Assembly (NCBI GenBank): GCA_949317995.1
Contig: OX439043.1
Span: 8,114,501-8,178,500 of the forward strand
Direction: 5' to 3'
From: Acholoe squamosa
Lineage: Eukaryota; Annelida; Polychaeta; Phyllodocida; Polynoidae
Length of the DNA stretch: 64,000 nucleotides
The notes below the pieces were generated by a model that saw nothing but the letters and a program-made list of their open reading frames with translations, was not told the origin of the DNA and did not search any database. A program made the translations under genes and the position numbers. This document shows, piece by piece, positions 55,208 to 64,000 of the stretch (the stretch's first letter is position 1; the number at the start of each line of letters is the position of its first letter).

Positions 55208-55233
55208 GTTTCGATCCTCTTAGATCTCATCAG
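55208..55233 (-). ncRNA. Hammerhead-ribozyme-like core downstream of a Penelope-like element
   Basis: The minus strand reads CTGATGA, a four-pair stem GATC-TAAGAG-GATC, then GAAAC. This is the complete hammerhead core with a perfect stem II including the closing G-C pair. It continues CTTGTAC, which could supply a minimal stem III (C-G) and a GUA cleavage triplet; stem I pairing is poor. With the Ty3-type insertion at 55421-60261 removed, it lies about 360 bases after the Penelope-like stop codon at 60438, in the same orientation. Penelope-like elements are known to carry such motifs in their terminal repeats. Confidence 0.5.
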
Positions 55234-55420
55234 GTGTCACTTGAGGTATTACAAGGCATGTGACAATGTCACAGTTTCATCCTAAATAATAAATTCCATA
55301 CTTAGGGGTATTTTTTCATGGGGATCAATTAACCTAAGAAAAATAGATGGAGACTTAGATACAGATGGGTTAAAATAATTTATTAGCCAAGTGTATGTAG
55401 GTTGGAATGATGCATCATGA

Positions 55421-55579
55421 TGTATTGTAGGGTGTAGATTATTGTATAATCATGTATTTTAATGAAGAACTGACTCAGGGACAAGTGTAGACGTTCAGGC
55501 CGGAAGTAGAGGTGTCTCACTGTGTTTATTTAACCTTGTAATGTTTACGTTATCCGGTGGAGTTTTCGCGGTCACAACA
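55421..55579 (-). repeat. 3' LTR of element 2
   Basis: 159 bp, no difference from the other LTR found by eye. The polypurine tract GAGAAAGGGAGATA lies next to it at 55580-55593 (minus strand). Confidence 0.9.
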
Positions 55580-55710
55580 TATCTCCCTTTCTCAAACCAG
55601 ATACGGAGTATCGTAATACATATAATATCAACACCAGTAGTAAATGAAACATAGCACAACAATCTTTGTTGATATCAATATGAAAAATGAACTCGAAGTC
55701 TATATGTTAT

Positions 55711-58700
55711 TTATGTCTCATAATCGTTGAGTCTCTGTGGAGGGCGCCTAATGCGTGCTCCACGTCTTTGGACGTTTTCATTAGGGACCGGCTGTGCCAC
55801 CCTAGGTACATTGTTTTCATTTTGGACTGGTTGTGCCTGCTGTGGCATAACTGGTACAGGTTGAATGTTCTCATCGTTTTCTGCCAACATGTCCATGTGG
55901 TACCAGTCATCAAACTCATACTCATTATTTTTGACTTGGACCTTGCACAACCTAGAAGAGTTCCATTTCTTACCATCTTCTAACATTATACAATTACCAT
56001 TTACCTGTTTCACCTTTAGAGGTTTTGAATATCTCATCCCCCCTTTTAAAACATGCCTTGGATTTCTTACCCGGACATAATCTCCGACACCAATCTGGTG
56101 TTCCTTGACACCAGGCTTGCTGTCAAACTTTGCCTTATAGCTGGCTTGAGCAGCATCTACTTTTGCTTTAACATTTTTATGATGAACATTTTCATCTTTG
56201 GATTGGAGTATTTGAACCTTAGTGCGTACCTGTCTACCTCGCATTAGCTCGAATGGAGTCTTACCTGTAATACCATTTGGTGTCGCATGATACGCTACTA
56301 ACCTTTCCCTAACAGCCTCAGTAGGAGTCTTACCCTCAAGTTTACCAATTTGAATTCCCTCCTTTATTGTACGGTTCATTCTCTCAACTAGGCCATTGGC
56401 CTGTGGATGGTACAAAGCAACCCTGCAATGTGTTATATTGCGTTCTGAAAGAAAAGACTTCATTTCTGGTGAACAAAATTGTACACCATTATCTGTAACA
56501 AGATATTCAGGAAAACCTTCGCTTGCAAAAACCGTGATAAGAAAGTCCTTGACTTTGGCAGTTGTCACCTCAGTGACAAATGAGACTTCACACCATTTAG
56601 AATAGTAATCTACTAATACAATGGCGAATTTGTACTTTGTATTAGGAAATGGACCAACAATATCCATAGCAACCTTTTGCCACACTCTCTCGGGTAGCGG
56701 AACTGGGGTGAGTGGTGGCGTATGACAAGTATAAGGTTTGTCACTCGCAATGCAATATGTGCAGTTTTTCACAGTCTGTTCTATGTGGCGATCCATTGAT
56801 GGCCACCAATAGTACTGGCGTAGCCTCCGTTTAACCATTGTCATACCGAAGTGTCCTTCATGGGCGAGCTGTATCACTCTGGCCTGTAGTGAGTCAGGAA
56901 TGATGAGGCGCTCACCTCTGCGTAACATACCGTCCTCAAAGGACAGTTCATTAGCAACACTATGAAACTTAGCCACCTCACTTGGAAGTGACTTTACTGA
57001 AGGCCATGAAGATATAGTGTACTCAATAACACTTTGCAAGTTGGTGTCATTTTTAACGGCATCCCGCAGTTCATTTGCGGTAATGACACCATTTGTAACT
57101 TCCTGTATGTGTGCAATACTCTCATCCATGGGAGAATCATGGCAGAACTCATCAGGAGATCCTGGTACCGGAAGGCGTGATAGGCAGTCAGCTATCTTGT
57201 TATTGGCACCGGGAACATACGTAGCATGGAAGTTGTACTCAAGCAGTCGTGCAGACCACCTGTTGATCCTGGGACTTGTTCTGTCGGATGAGAAACCTTT
57301 TGTCGTTAGTATGTCAATCAAAGGTTTATGATCAGTACGTAGTGTATAGGGTATTCCCCAGAGGAATGTGCGCAGGCGCTGAGATGCCCAATAGCATGCT
57401 AGCATTTCTCTTTCAATGGTAGAGTACCTTTTCTCAGCGTCTGACAACGTGCGTGAGATGAAAGCAATAACTTTCTCCGAACCACCACTGACCTGAGACA
57501 GTACGGCACCAAGACCGTACCCACTTGCATCTGTAGTAACAATCGTCTCAACAGAGTCAGAAGTGTCGAATGCATGTATAAGTGGTTTTGACATGATTTC
57601 GGATTTCAGATCCGAGAATATCTGGTCATGCAATTTCTCCCACTTGAAGTTTACATCCTTCTTCAGGATTTCTCGTAGTGGAACAACTTTTGAAGCAAAG
57701 TTCTGGATAAACTTAGACATATACTCGCACAAACCCAAGAATGAACGAAGTTGATCCTTGTTCTCAGGAGTCGGAGCATCCATGACTGCATGTACTAGGT
57801 CGTCCTTTGGTCGAATACCCTCGTGTGTAATTGTATGTCCGAGGTACTCAACCGACTGGACTCTGAACTGGCACTTCTCCTTGCTTACCGTAAGTCCATG
57901 GTGTCGCAAGCGAGTAAGCACTGTTCGCAGAATGTCATCATGCTCTGTCTGGGTTTTTGCATAGACCAGAACGTCATCTTGAAAGTAACGGACTCCTGTA
58001 GTGTCCTTGAAAATATGGTGCATCATACGCTGGAACAGCGAAGAGGCTGACGCTAGCCCAAATGGAACTCGAGTGTAGCGGTAAAGTCCATCTGGGGTGA
58101 TGAAGGCAGTAATGTCTTTAGATTTCTCAGTGAGCGGAATCTGGTGGTAAGCAGAACTGAGATCTAATTTTGTGAAGATCTTAGCATCTCCCAGTGTGCT
58201 AAGCATTTCATGGATGTTAGGTATGGGGTGCGTTTCAACGACAATTTTCGAATTGACGTCCTTAAGATCGACACATATGCGAATGCGGCCATTACTTTTC
58301 TTTGCAATTACTATGGGTGAAACCCATTCGGAAGCCTCAATAGGCTCTATCATACCTAAATCCTGTAGTCTCTGAAGTTCTTTGGTGAGGGCAGGTCGTA
58401 CGGATAGTGGAACATTGCGCACTCGGTGCTGGACGGGAACTTCACCCTCTTTCCAGCGAATATCGTGTGTAAAGTATTTTGCCGCTTTAGTCGCACTCTC
58501 GTCAAAGACGTCTGAGAACTCTTCAACGAAGCTCGGTGCTGTGTGTAGAACTGGTTGCGACAAAGTTGGGTCAAGCACAATTGAAAGCTTGCATTGGGTA
58601 GGCCAACCAATAATAGCGGCACCTTTTTTAGATACATATACCTTTTCTGTAGTGGACCGCTCCTTGTACTGAATGGTTGCCTTGAAAAAACCATGAATGG

Positions 58701-59739
58701 TAATGGGAATGCCCTCGTAACCACCAGGATGAATATCACTCTTATGTAGCGGACAGTGACTGAATAGCGAGTCGTAAAGCGACTTTGGCAATATAGTGTA
58801 CATGGAACCGGAGTCAACAAGAATATGTACGGAAACACCTTCAATAAGTATGTCACACCGTGGCATCTGACTGTCATGTACAGAATTAATCGTAAGGACC
58901 ACTTGCTGTAACTCATCGTCGACTTGGTTTACCTGTCCGCTAAAACATACACTGGCAAAATGTCCTACTTTCTGACATTTGGTGCATTTTTTACCTATGG
59001 CCTTACAGTTAGGGTCATTGGCGTAATGATCAGAGGAACCGCATCGATAACATCTACCTTTCGTAGGTTTACTTTTCGGGGCACCCTGCTGACTGGCCTT
59101 TTGTACGTTACCAGGATTCTGCTTTTTACCTTTGTATTTCCCTTTTACTGAGTTCACTGTATCATCAAAGGTGGAACTGTTTGTCGCCTGTGCATTTTTT
59201 GAAGCACTTTCAATCCTTTTTGCAATTTGAATGGCCCTATCTAGTTCAAGATCATCTTCAGCATAGAGTCTCTCTTTAATTTTGTGACTGCTCACCTTTT
59301 CTATCAGCTGATCACACACAGCTTCATCCAGAAAATCACCGAAATCACATGTAGAAGCTAGATCTCTAAGAGCGGCGACAAATTCGGAAATAGTCTCACC
59401 AGGTTTCTGTTTCCTCAGCCTGAAAATAGCTCTCTCAGACCTTTTGTGCTTTGAAGTTTTGAACTCATTTCCCATTTTCAATTTTGCCTTGTCTAAATCA
59501 GTGGCTGCAGCTGGGTAATTTGGAAGTTCTTTTAATTTGGTATACCTCCTCTGACCTTCAGTACCCAGATAATGTAGTAAAATGCACACTTGCCTTTTTA
59601 TGGGCACCTTGTCAATGTCAGGGGAAGCCTGTAGAAAATTGTCAAATAAATTTACCCACTCCTCCCATGGGATAGGAGGTCTGCCAGGCACATCCAGAAA
59701 TTTTGGAATAGGGTCTAAGGGTATGTAAGCAGCAGCCAT
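55711..59739 (-). CDS. Gag-Pol polyprotein of Ty3-type element 2
   Basis: A single frame of 1342 aa starts at the ATG at 59739 in a good context (CACCATGG). Domains in order: gag (about 1-200, with the retrotransposon-gag core around KQKPGETISEFVAALRDLA); two CCHC zinc knuckles (about 230-265); aspartic protease with DSG (309-311); reverse transcriptase with LDLSSAYHQIPL and catalytic FQDD (586-589); RNase H (D737); integrase HHCC (H960, H963, C993, C996) and D1026, D1083, E1119; then a Pro/Arg-rich tail. No stop or frameshift breaks it, and all catalytic residues are present. Gag and Pol are fused in one frame as in element 1, but the sequences are only distantly similar, so they belong to separate Ty3-group families. 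No envelope-like gene is present. Confidence 0.93.
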   Translation of the reverse strand: MAAAYIPLDPIPKFLDVPGRPPIPWEEWVNLFDNFLQASPDIDKVPIKRQVCILLHYLGTEGQRRYTKLKELPNYPAAATDLDKAKLKMGNEFKTSKHKRSERAIFRLRKQKPGETISEFVAALRDLASTCDFGDFLDEAVCDQLIEKVSSHKIKERLYAEDDLELDRAIQIAKRIESASKNAQATNSSTFDDTVNSVKGKYKGKKQNPGNVQKASQQGAPKSKPTKGRCYRCGSSDHYANDPNCKAIGKKCTKCQKVGHFASVCFSGQVNQVDDELQQVVLTINSVHDSQMPRCDILIEGVSVHILVDSGSMYTILPKSLYDSLFSHCPLHKSDIHPGGYEGIPITIHGFFKATIQYKERSTTEKVYVSKKGAAIIGWPTQCKLSIVLDPTLSQPVLHTAPSFVEEFSDVFDESATKAAKYFTHDIRWKEGEVPVQHRVRNVPLSVRPALTKELQRLQDLGMIEPIEASEWVSPIVIAKKSNGRIRICVDLKDVNSKIVVETHPIPNIHEMLSTLGDAKIFTKLDLSSAYHQIPLTEKSKDITAFITPDGLYRYTRVPFGLASASSLFQRMMHHIFKDTTGVRYFQDDVLVYAKTQTEHDDILRTVLTRLRHHGLTVSKEKCQFRVQSVEYLGHTITHEGIRPKDDLVHAVMDAPTPENKDQLRSFLGLCEYMSKFIQNFASKVVPLREILKKDVNFKWEKLHDQIFSDLKSEIMSKPLIHAFDTSDSVETIVTTDASGYGLGAVLSQVSGGSEKVIAFISRTLSDAEKRYSTIEREMLACYWASQRLRTFLWGIPYTLRTDHKPLIDILTTKGFSSDRTSPRINRWSARLLEYNFHATYVPGANNKIADCLSRLPVPGSPDEFCHDSPMDESIAHIQEVTNGVITANELRDAVKNDTNLQSVIEYTISSWPSVKSLPSEVAKFHSVANELSFEDGMLRRGERLIIPDSLQARVIQLAHEGHFGMTMVKRRLRQYYWWPSMDRHIEQTVKNCTYCIASDKPYTCHTPPLTPVPLPERVWQKVAMDIVGPFPNTKYKFAIVLVDYYSKWCEVSFVTEVTTAKVKDFLITVFASEGFPEYLVTDNGVQFCSPEMKSFLSERNITHCRVALYHPQANGLVERMNRTIKEGIQIGKLEGKTPTEAVRERLVAYHATPNGITGKTPFELMRGRQVRTKVQILQSKDENVHHKNVKAKVDAAQASYKAKFDSKPGVKEHQIGVGDYVRVRNPRHVLKGGMRYSKPLKVKQVNGNCIMLEDGKKWNSSRLCKVQVKNNEYEFDDWYHMDMLAENDENIQPVPVMPQQAQPVQNENNVPRVAQPVPNENVQRRGARIRRPPQRLNDYET

Positions 59740-60084
59740 GGTGAATATGCAGATCTAGTAGTAATAGTGCAACACACTGTAGGTATAGCCAGTAGGCCTA
59801 GAAATGTACATGTATTTGTGGATTGGCACTAATTTCACCAAAGTTGGCACTACAAAATTGTCAGTATGCCACTGTTTCCCAACAACACTTGTAAATTGTA
59901 GATAGTCTGAAGCCAGTCTGTAAACCAGATTCAGGTGCAGTTTGTAGTAGTATTACACAATGTTGGGGCTGCAGTGAAATTTTGGAGCCAAAATTGATGT
60001 CACTTCACTCACCAATATGTCCACTTTGGAAGATCAGAAATGGCTCAAAATCACTTCCCTGATATTCTCCAGCGTAGATTCTTT

Positions 60085-60097
60085 ATCCTCGTCGCCA
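60085..60097 (-). other. Primer-binding site of element 2, tRNA-Ser type
   Basis: TGGCGACGAGGAT on the minus strand, five bases inside the 5' LTR. It shares its first 13 bases with the element 1 site, so both unrelated lineages use the same kind of tRNA primer. Confidence 0.7.
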
Positions 60098-60102
60098 TTT
60101 GA

Positions 60103-60261
60103 TGTATTGTAGGGTGTAGATTATTGTATAATCATGTATTTTAATGAAGAACTGACTCAGGGACAAGTGTAGACGTTCAGGCCGGAAGTAGAGGTGTCTC
60201 ACTGTGTTTATTTAACCTTGTAATGTTTACGTTATCCGGTGGAGTTTTCGCGGTCACAACA
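60103..60261 (-). repeat. 5' LTR of element 2
   Basis: 159 bp; TG/CA ends; appears identical to the 3' LTR. Confidence 0.9.
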
Positions 60262-60437
60262 CATCACCCCTGGAGAGATGGCTTAGATGCTTTGACATTT
60301 TATTAAAATGGTCAGATTTGCTTCTAAAAATGCCAACAAGTGGTTGATTTCACAAGTAAGCGGTCCTGCCCTGTAATCATTGGTTTTTTTAATGGAGCCT
60401 ATGGGCAGGAGCAGGTTTGGGTGGTGCATCTTCTGAT

Positions 60438-62255
60438 CTAAAAGTTGGGTGCATCAATTAGATTCAGTCCAAAAGGTACCTGGGTACAGAGTTTCAGTAT
60501 CCAGTTCCTTTCTAATTTATTGCGGAGTTTCTCAGCATATTCAGAGTGTGGATTCTTGTTAATGAATTCCACAATGTGGACTTCCACATCATTGAGGCCT
60601 TGGTGTCCATCCGAATTGAAGTGGGCACCAATATCGGTGCCCATCCTCTTTTTCGTGATGTTACCAATGTGGGGGTAAAACCTTTGCCGTAGTTTTTGTT
60701 TGGTTTGTCCCACATACTGTTTGTTACAGCGTTTGCATGACAAAACATAGATGACATTGGAGCAGAGGCATGAGATGTTTACCTTTGACTGGTATGTCTG
60801 TTTAGTGTGTCCAGATGTTATCCGCCCACTTTTGTTCAACAAGGGGCAACACTGACAGGTTGCCGTGTCACACTCTTTCGAAGATTTTCCACTGAGTGCA
60901 GCCTTCTGTTTCCCATCAGTTTCTGGGTGGTAGCTTACCTTAGCCCTGACTAGTGTGTTTCGTAGTGAGGGTGGTTTTCTCAAACCTACTATCAGAGGTG
61001 TTTGGTGTAGGCTTTTTGTACGTGCTGAGGTTGCCAGCATCTCCCAGTTGGTCTTCACAATCTTTTGCAGATTGTTAAAGCTGGGATGGAAGGTTGTAAC
61101 CAGAATGCACACGTCTTCTTGGTTACTCTTATTGGGTGTTACATTGTACGCCAACGGGTTTGGTCTCGGTTTGGAGAGGGCTCTCACAAGAGACTCGGCT
61201 ACCAGTAGTTTAGGGTAGCCCCTACAGACGAAGTGGGCAGCTTTTAAAAGACTTTGCCGGATAAAGTCGTCTGTGTTAGTACAGATTCTTCTAATTCTGA
61301 GGAATTGTCCGTACGGTATCCCATTCTTACAATGCCATGGGTGTGCTGATTGGTAGTGGAGGTAGTTGTGAGCATCTGTCACCTTGTTGTGGAGGTCAGT
61401 CACCAACCTGTTTCCCACTTTTTTCACACACGTGTCTAGGAAGGCAATTTCTTCTTTGGATATCTCGTGGGTGAATTTGATGGTGTCGTGTACCTCGTTG
61501 AGATACTTGACAAAGTTGGACAATTTTTCTTCTCCATGATCCCAGAGGAGAAAAATGTCATCAATGAATCTAACCCACATGGTGGGTTGGAAAGGGTATT
61601 CATATACAAATCTCTCTTCAAAATCTGCCATGAACAGATTTGCAAATGTGGGTGCTACTCGAGTGCCCATGGCTGTTCCTCCCACTTGCAAATAGTTGTC
61701 TCCATTGAATTCAAAATTGTTGAATTCTAAGATCATTTTGAGTAAACTCAAAACACTGGAGTTTGAAGGTTCACCAGGTGGTAGCCTTTCATCTGGGCGG
61801 TATTTGATAAGCCACCTGGCGATCGCTCTATGTCCTTCCTCATTGGGTATGTTTGTGTAGAGTGCGCTTACATCCAAAGTGCACAGTAGGGTGTTTTGGC
61901 CTACGGTGTCTTTGGCCTCCTCAAGTTTCTTGAGGAAGTGTCCGGTATCTTTGATGTAGGACTTAGTGAGAGGTACTATCGGTCTTAGTATGATATCTAC
62001 TAAGGCAGATATCCTCTCCGTGGCACAGCCGTTGGCTGAGACTATTGGTCGGCCTGGGGGATGTCGCCCAGGTTTGTGGATTTTTGGGAGGAGGTAGAAG
62101 CATGGTGTTCTACAATCCTCAGTCAGTACCTTTTTGAGGATGCGGGTATGTAACTCATGTTTATGATGTAGGCCTTTAAGGAATAAGTTTACCTTCTGAG
62201 TGTGTTCCTCTGTGAGGTCGGATTCTACCTTTTTATAGAACCTAGTATCTAAATT
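60438..62255 (-). CDS. Penelope-like element: reverse transcriptase plus GIY-YIG nuclease (5'-truncated)
   Basis: The frame is open for 605 codons from just after a TAA at 62256 to the stop at 60438. It has no obvious initiator near its start, so the N-terminal part is missing. Penelope-type reverse transcriptase signatures follow in order: FYLLPKIHKPG and RPIVS, motif A LDVSALYTNIP (from 61877), motif B GTAMGTRVAPTFANLF, motif C RFIDDIFLLW, and FLDTCV. A Cys-rich linker (CDTATCQCCPLL) then leads to the GIY-YIG nuclease: VIYVLSC..C..QYVGQT, R at RQRF, AHFNSDGH, and the C-terminal LGLNLIDAPNF. These retroelements are related to telomerase reverse transcriptase. No internal stop is seen over 600 codons, so the copy is fairly young. 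Ty3-type element 2 sits 176 bases downstream. It is homologous to the fragment at 19781-20520. Confidence 0.9.
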   Translation of the reverse strand, partial: NLDTRFYKKVESDLTEEHTQKVNLFLKGLHHKHELHTRILKKVLTEDCRTPCFYLLPKIHKPGRHPPGRPIVSANGCATERISALVDIILRPIVPLTKSYIKDTGHFLKKLEEAKDTVGQNTLLCTLDVSALYTNIPNEEGHRAIARWLIKYRPDERLPPGEPSNSSVLSLLKMILEFNNFEFNGDNYLQVGGTAMGTRVAPTFANLFMADFEERFVYEYPFQPTMWVRFIDDIFLLWDHGEEKLSNFVKYLNEVHDTIKFTHEISKEEIAFLDTCVKKVGNRLVTDLHNKVTDAHNYLHYQSAHPWHCKNGIPYGQFLRIRRICTNTDDFIRQSLLKAAHFVCRGYPKLLVAESLVRALSKPRPNPLAYNVTPNKSNQEDVCILVTTFHPSFNNLQKIVKTNWEMLATSARTKSLHQTPLIVGLRKPPSLRNTLVRAKVSYHPETDGKQKAALSGKSSKECDTATCQCCPLLNKSGRITSGHTKQTYQSKVNISCLCSNVIYVLSCKRCNKQYVGQTKQKLRQRFYPHIGNITKKRMGTDIGAHFNSDGHQGLNDVEVHIVEFINKNPHSEYAEKLRNKLERNWILKLCTQVPFGLNLIDAPNF

Positions 62256-62635
62256 TTATTTTCATCATTGATCAAAGCAGTTACATTTGTTGTTTGTGTA
62301 TCAATTTCAGTGGTTACATTAACAGATGTTTCATTGTCTGTGGTACCAGGGTTTAGTGAGGTTTCATTGTTCTCAGGATTGGTGGTTGCATCATCAATAT
62401 TATTGTTGTTGTTACCATTCGAGTTAGGGCTGAGGGTGTCAAAGGAGGCCACTCTTTTGGTGGTCATTGGATGACTGGGGGGAATGGTCTCAAAGACAGA
62501 TGGATTTTCAACACTGGGGCTGGTTAGTTCATTGACATATACCGACTGGTGAGACACTAAGTCCAAAATTATTTTTGAAGAGTCAAAGTACACAGGTTCT
62601 GTGAGTTCAGTTTCTAATGTGTGATAGAGAAGCAT
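62249..62635 (-). other. Low-complexity reading frame abutting the Penelope-like frame
   Basis: 128 codons rich in Asn, Thr, Ser and Glu (SNGNNNNNIDDATTN and similar), ending at a stop that overlaps the start of the Penelope-like frame in another phase. A single-base shift near 62252 would join the two. It shows no recognisable domain. It may be a broken N-terminal part of the element or a chance frame. Confidence 0.25.
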
Positions 62636-62937
62636 TCCCAGACCAGAGGCACTGATATAGACCGTGCACCTTTTGGTAAAGCATGCTTATAAGCCACAGA
62701 ATATCCAAAATTCTGGGTGCTGTATTTTTATTGTCTCCGTTTTACCCTGACTTCTGACAAAACAAAGGATCTTGTAATGTGTTTCACATAGATGCTCTTA
62801 TATTTAAAGTGGTTTAATATGTGATGAGTTAACCTTCACTGATGTTAATGTTGTATAGTGTGACTATACCAGGACTGTTTGTGTGACTGATGTTATAAAT
62901 ATATCTCCATATGCACAGTGGTAGATTCAGGGGTGTG

Positions 62938-63262
62938 AAATCCCGAAACTGATTTCCTCTGAGGTGTAAAATATGGCTTGCTAGTTAATGTTTTTATGTA
63001 GGATAAAGCTTAACAAAAGTTATTCTAATGTTAGCTAATGTTATTTGAGCAGAATATAACACACACTGTTGTACAGGGATGTTTGAAATTACCATTTGGA
63101 GGCCAACAAATCTCAATCTGGAATGACATTGGCAGAAATTTTAAGTCAGACCCCCCCCCCTTACAAATGGTAATTTCTTTTCTCAGTGGATTTGTATAGA
63201 TCTCAAGAATGGTCTTTCTGAGCATCAAAAACGCGGATTTCCACGGAGATTTCACACCCCTG
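62938..63262. mobile_element. MITE, CAGGGGTGTGAAAT termini, with visible target duplication
   Basis: Begins CAGGGGTGTGAAATCC and ends GATTTCACACCCCTG, flanked on both sides by TAGATT. The paralogous empty site near 44209-44214 reads GGTAGATTGGATAG with a single TAGATT. Opposite in orientation to 36254-36594. Confidence 0.8.
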
Positions 63263-63389
63263 TAGATTGGATAGAAAGAATAATGCATCGTGTGCAGTGA
63301 AACTGGGTTCACCGTAGTGACTTTAAGTTTCATTTTTACTTTAGATGCAGGGCCAACACAAATGTTATAACTAATTTGATTCTTTTTTA

Positions 63390-63565
63390 GCGCCTCCCAC
63401 GCCACGTAGCGGTGGTACCGCGAAGCGGTACGGGAGTGCGCTATGATGATTGCATTTGCCCCATGTGATGAGGTCTCACAATACAAAATTACTGAATAGA
63501 GAAATTGATAATTGTGAAATCTTCTTTATGTCTGCTTTTATGAGACATGTCATCAAACACTGGTA
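63390..63565. mobile_element. One-ended copy of the GCGCCTCCC MITE
   Basis: Inverted relative to 28946-29146. It keeps the GCGCCTCCCACGCC end and the GGTACCGC-GAA-GCGGTAC hairpin but lacks the other terminus, stopping after CAAACACTGGTA. Confidence 0.65.
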
Positions 63566-63612
63566 GGACCTTTTGCTTAATGCCAAGGGGGCTAGGGTGT
63601 ACATTGAGTTTA

Positions 63613-64000
63613 ATAGATTATTTAACTGACCCAGGATGGTATGCTTGACACCAGCAGGTTTTTGGACCCATCTCCAAATGTCAAATAGGAATAATGCTAG
63701 CCATTCACCAAGAGCGACTACAGGACTATTTTTGCTATAGATGCTGGTCCCGCCAAAATGATTAATATTGGCTACTACTGCAATCTGTGTATAAGACGCA
63801 CCCTAACATGTTCAATTTACTGATGGGATGGTGCAATATCCACAAAACCGGATTCTCCGCACGTTCACAACCTTGCCATTTCACAGATAACATGTTCTCT
63901 TCATGGTTTTAAATAATTTTTATTTAATTTTAATTTTTGTACAATGCCAAATCCACATCTCTCTGATATTTGTTATCCGGCCATTTGGGAAAAAATCCCA
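63613..64000. other. Non-coding end of window
   Basis: No gene seen. A short TATAAGACGCACCCTAAC remnant at about 63791 belongs to the TACCGTAATC MITE family. Confidence 0.5.

Larger units (their letters stand above)
55421..60261 (-). mobile_element. Intact Ty3-type LTR retrotransposon, element 2
   Basis: The element is 4841 bp on the minus strand with two 159-bp LTRs (55421-55579 and 60103-60261) that look identical by eye, TGTATTG...CACAACA. Flanks CATGA and CATCA match four of five bases, a probable target duplication with one change. A primer-binding site, polypurine tract and single open gag-pol are present. It is inserted between a Penelope-like reading frame and that element's presumed 3' end. 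It is a different lineage from element 1. Confidence 0.92.
62826..63612. repeat. Duplicate of the region downstream of sideroflexin A (44105-44600)
   Basis: GAGTTAACC(T/G)TCACTGATGTT, then ATAGTGTGACTATACCAGGA and ATGCACAGTGGTAGATT, appear in the same order at both places. The later block with ATTGTACATTGAGTTTAATGG at 44568 corresponds to 63597. The right copy is interrupted by 62938-63262 and by 63390-63565. Confidence 0.8.

Overview
This window is nuclear DNA of an animal. Genes are split by many GT-AG introns, proteins match vertebrate families along their full length, and there is a dense load of animal-type mobile DNA (Ty3-type LTR retrotransposons, Penelope-like elements, SINE-like repeats, MITEs, minisatellites). 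A marine invertebrate deuterostome such as amphioxus would fit, but nothing here proves the species.

Left part (1-16.8 kb). A minus-strand first coding exon (5802-5879) and a plus-strand three-exon gene for a tiny Arg/Ser/Lys-rich, protamine-like protein (6934-8298) diverge from a shared upstream region. That region holds a cluster of cAMP-response-element motifs. A complete four-exon TMEM128 gene follows on the minus strand (10305-16195), its introns filled with MITEs. Its promoter region, with CCAAT boxes, looks bidirectional.

Middle (17-35 kb). This stretch has few genes. It holds two tandem promoter-like modules (NRF-1/ETS/YY1-type sites before an ATG), a decayed Penelope-like fragment, an 18-bp CCAAT-bearing tandem array split by an intact, apparently young Ty3-type retrotransposon (22722-27804), SINE-like copies, foldback repeats and a 1.3-kb minisatellite.

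Right part (35-64 kb). Two complete, tandemly duplicated sideroflexin genes (SFXN1/3-like, each 323 aa in ten coding exons: 35173-42179 and 46015-51671) are the main genes. The intron after the first coding exon of each copy carries a minisatellite made of AGGTCA half-sites spaced as DR5 elements, the layout bound by RAR/RXR. The duplicated block continues downstream (44.1-44.6 kb matches 62.8-63.6 kb) and has been stretched in the second copy by two tRNA-Ala(TGC) genes, a Penelope-like element, and a second intact Ty3-type element nested in the Penelope 3' region. Because the two copies align, several insertions can be read against empty sites. Three hammerhead-ribozyme-like cores lie on the minus strand, one of them downstream of the Penelope reading frame.

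The most promising signals are the DR5 arrays in the sideroflexin introns, the CRE cluster in front of the protamine-like gene, and the hammerhead-like motifs tied to Penelope-like elements.
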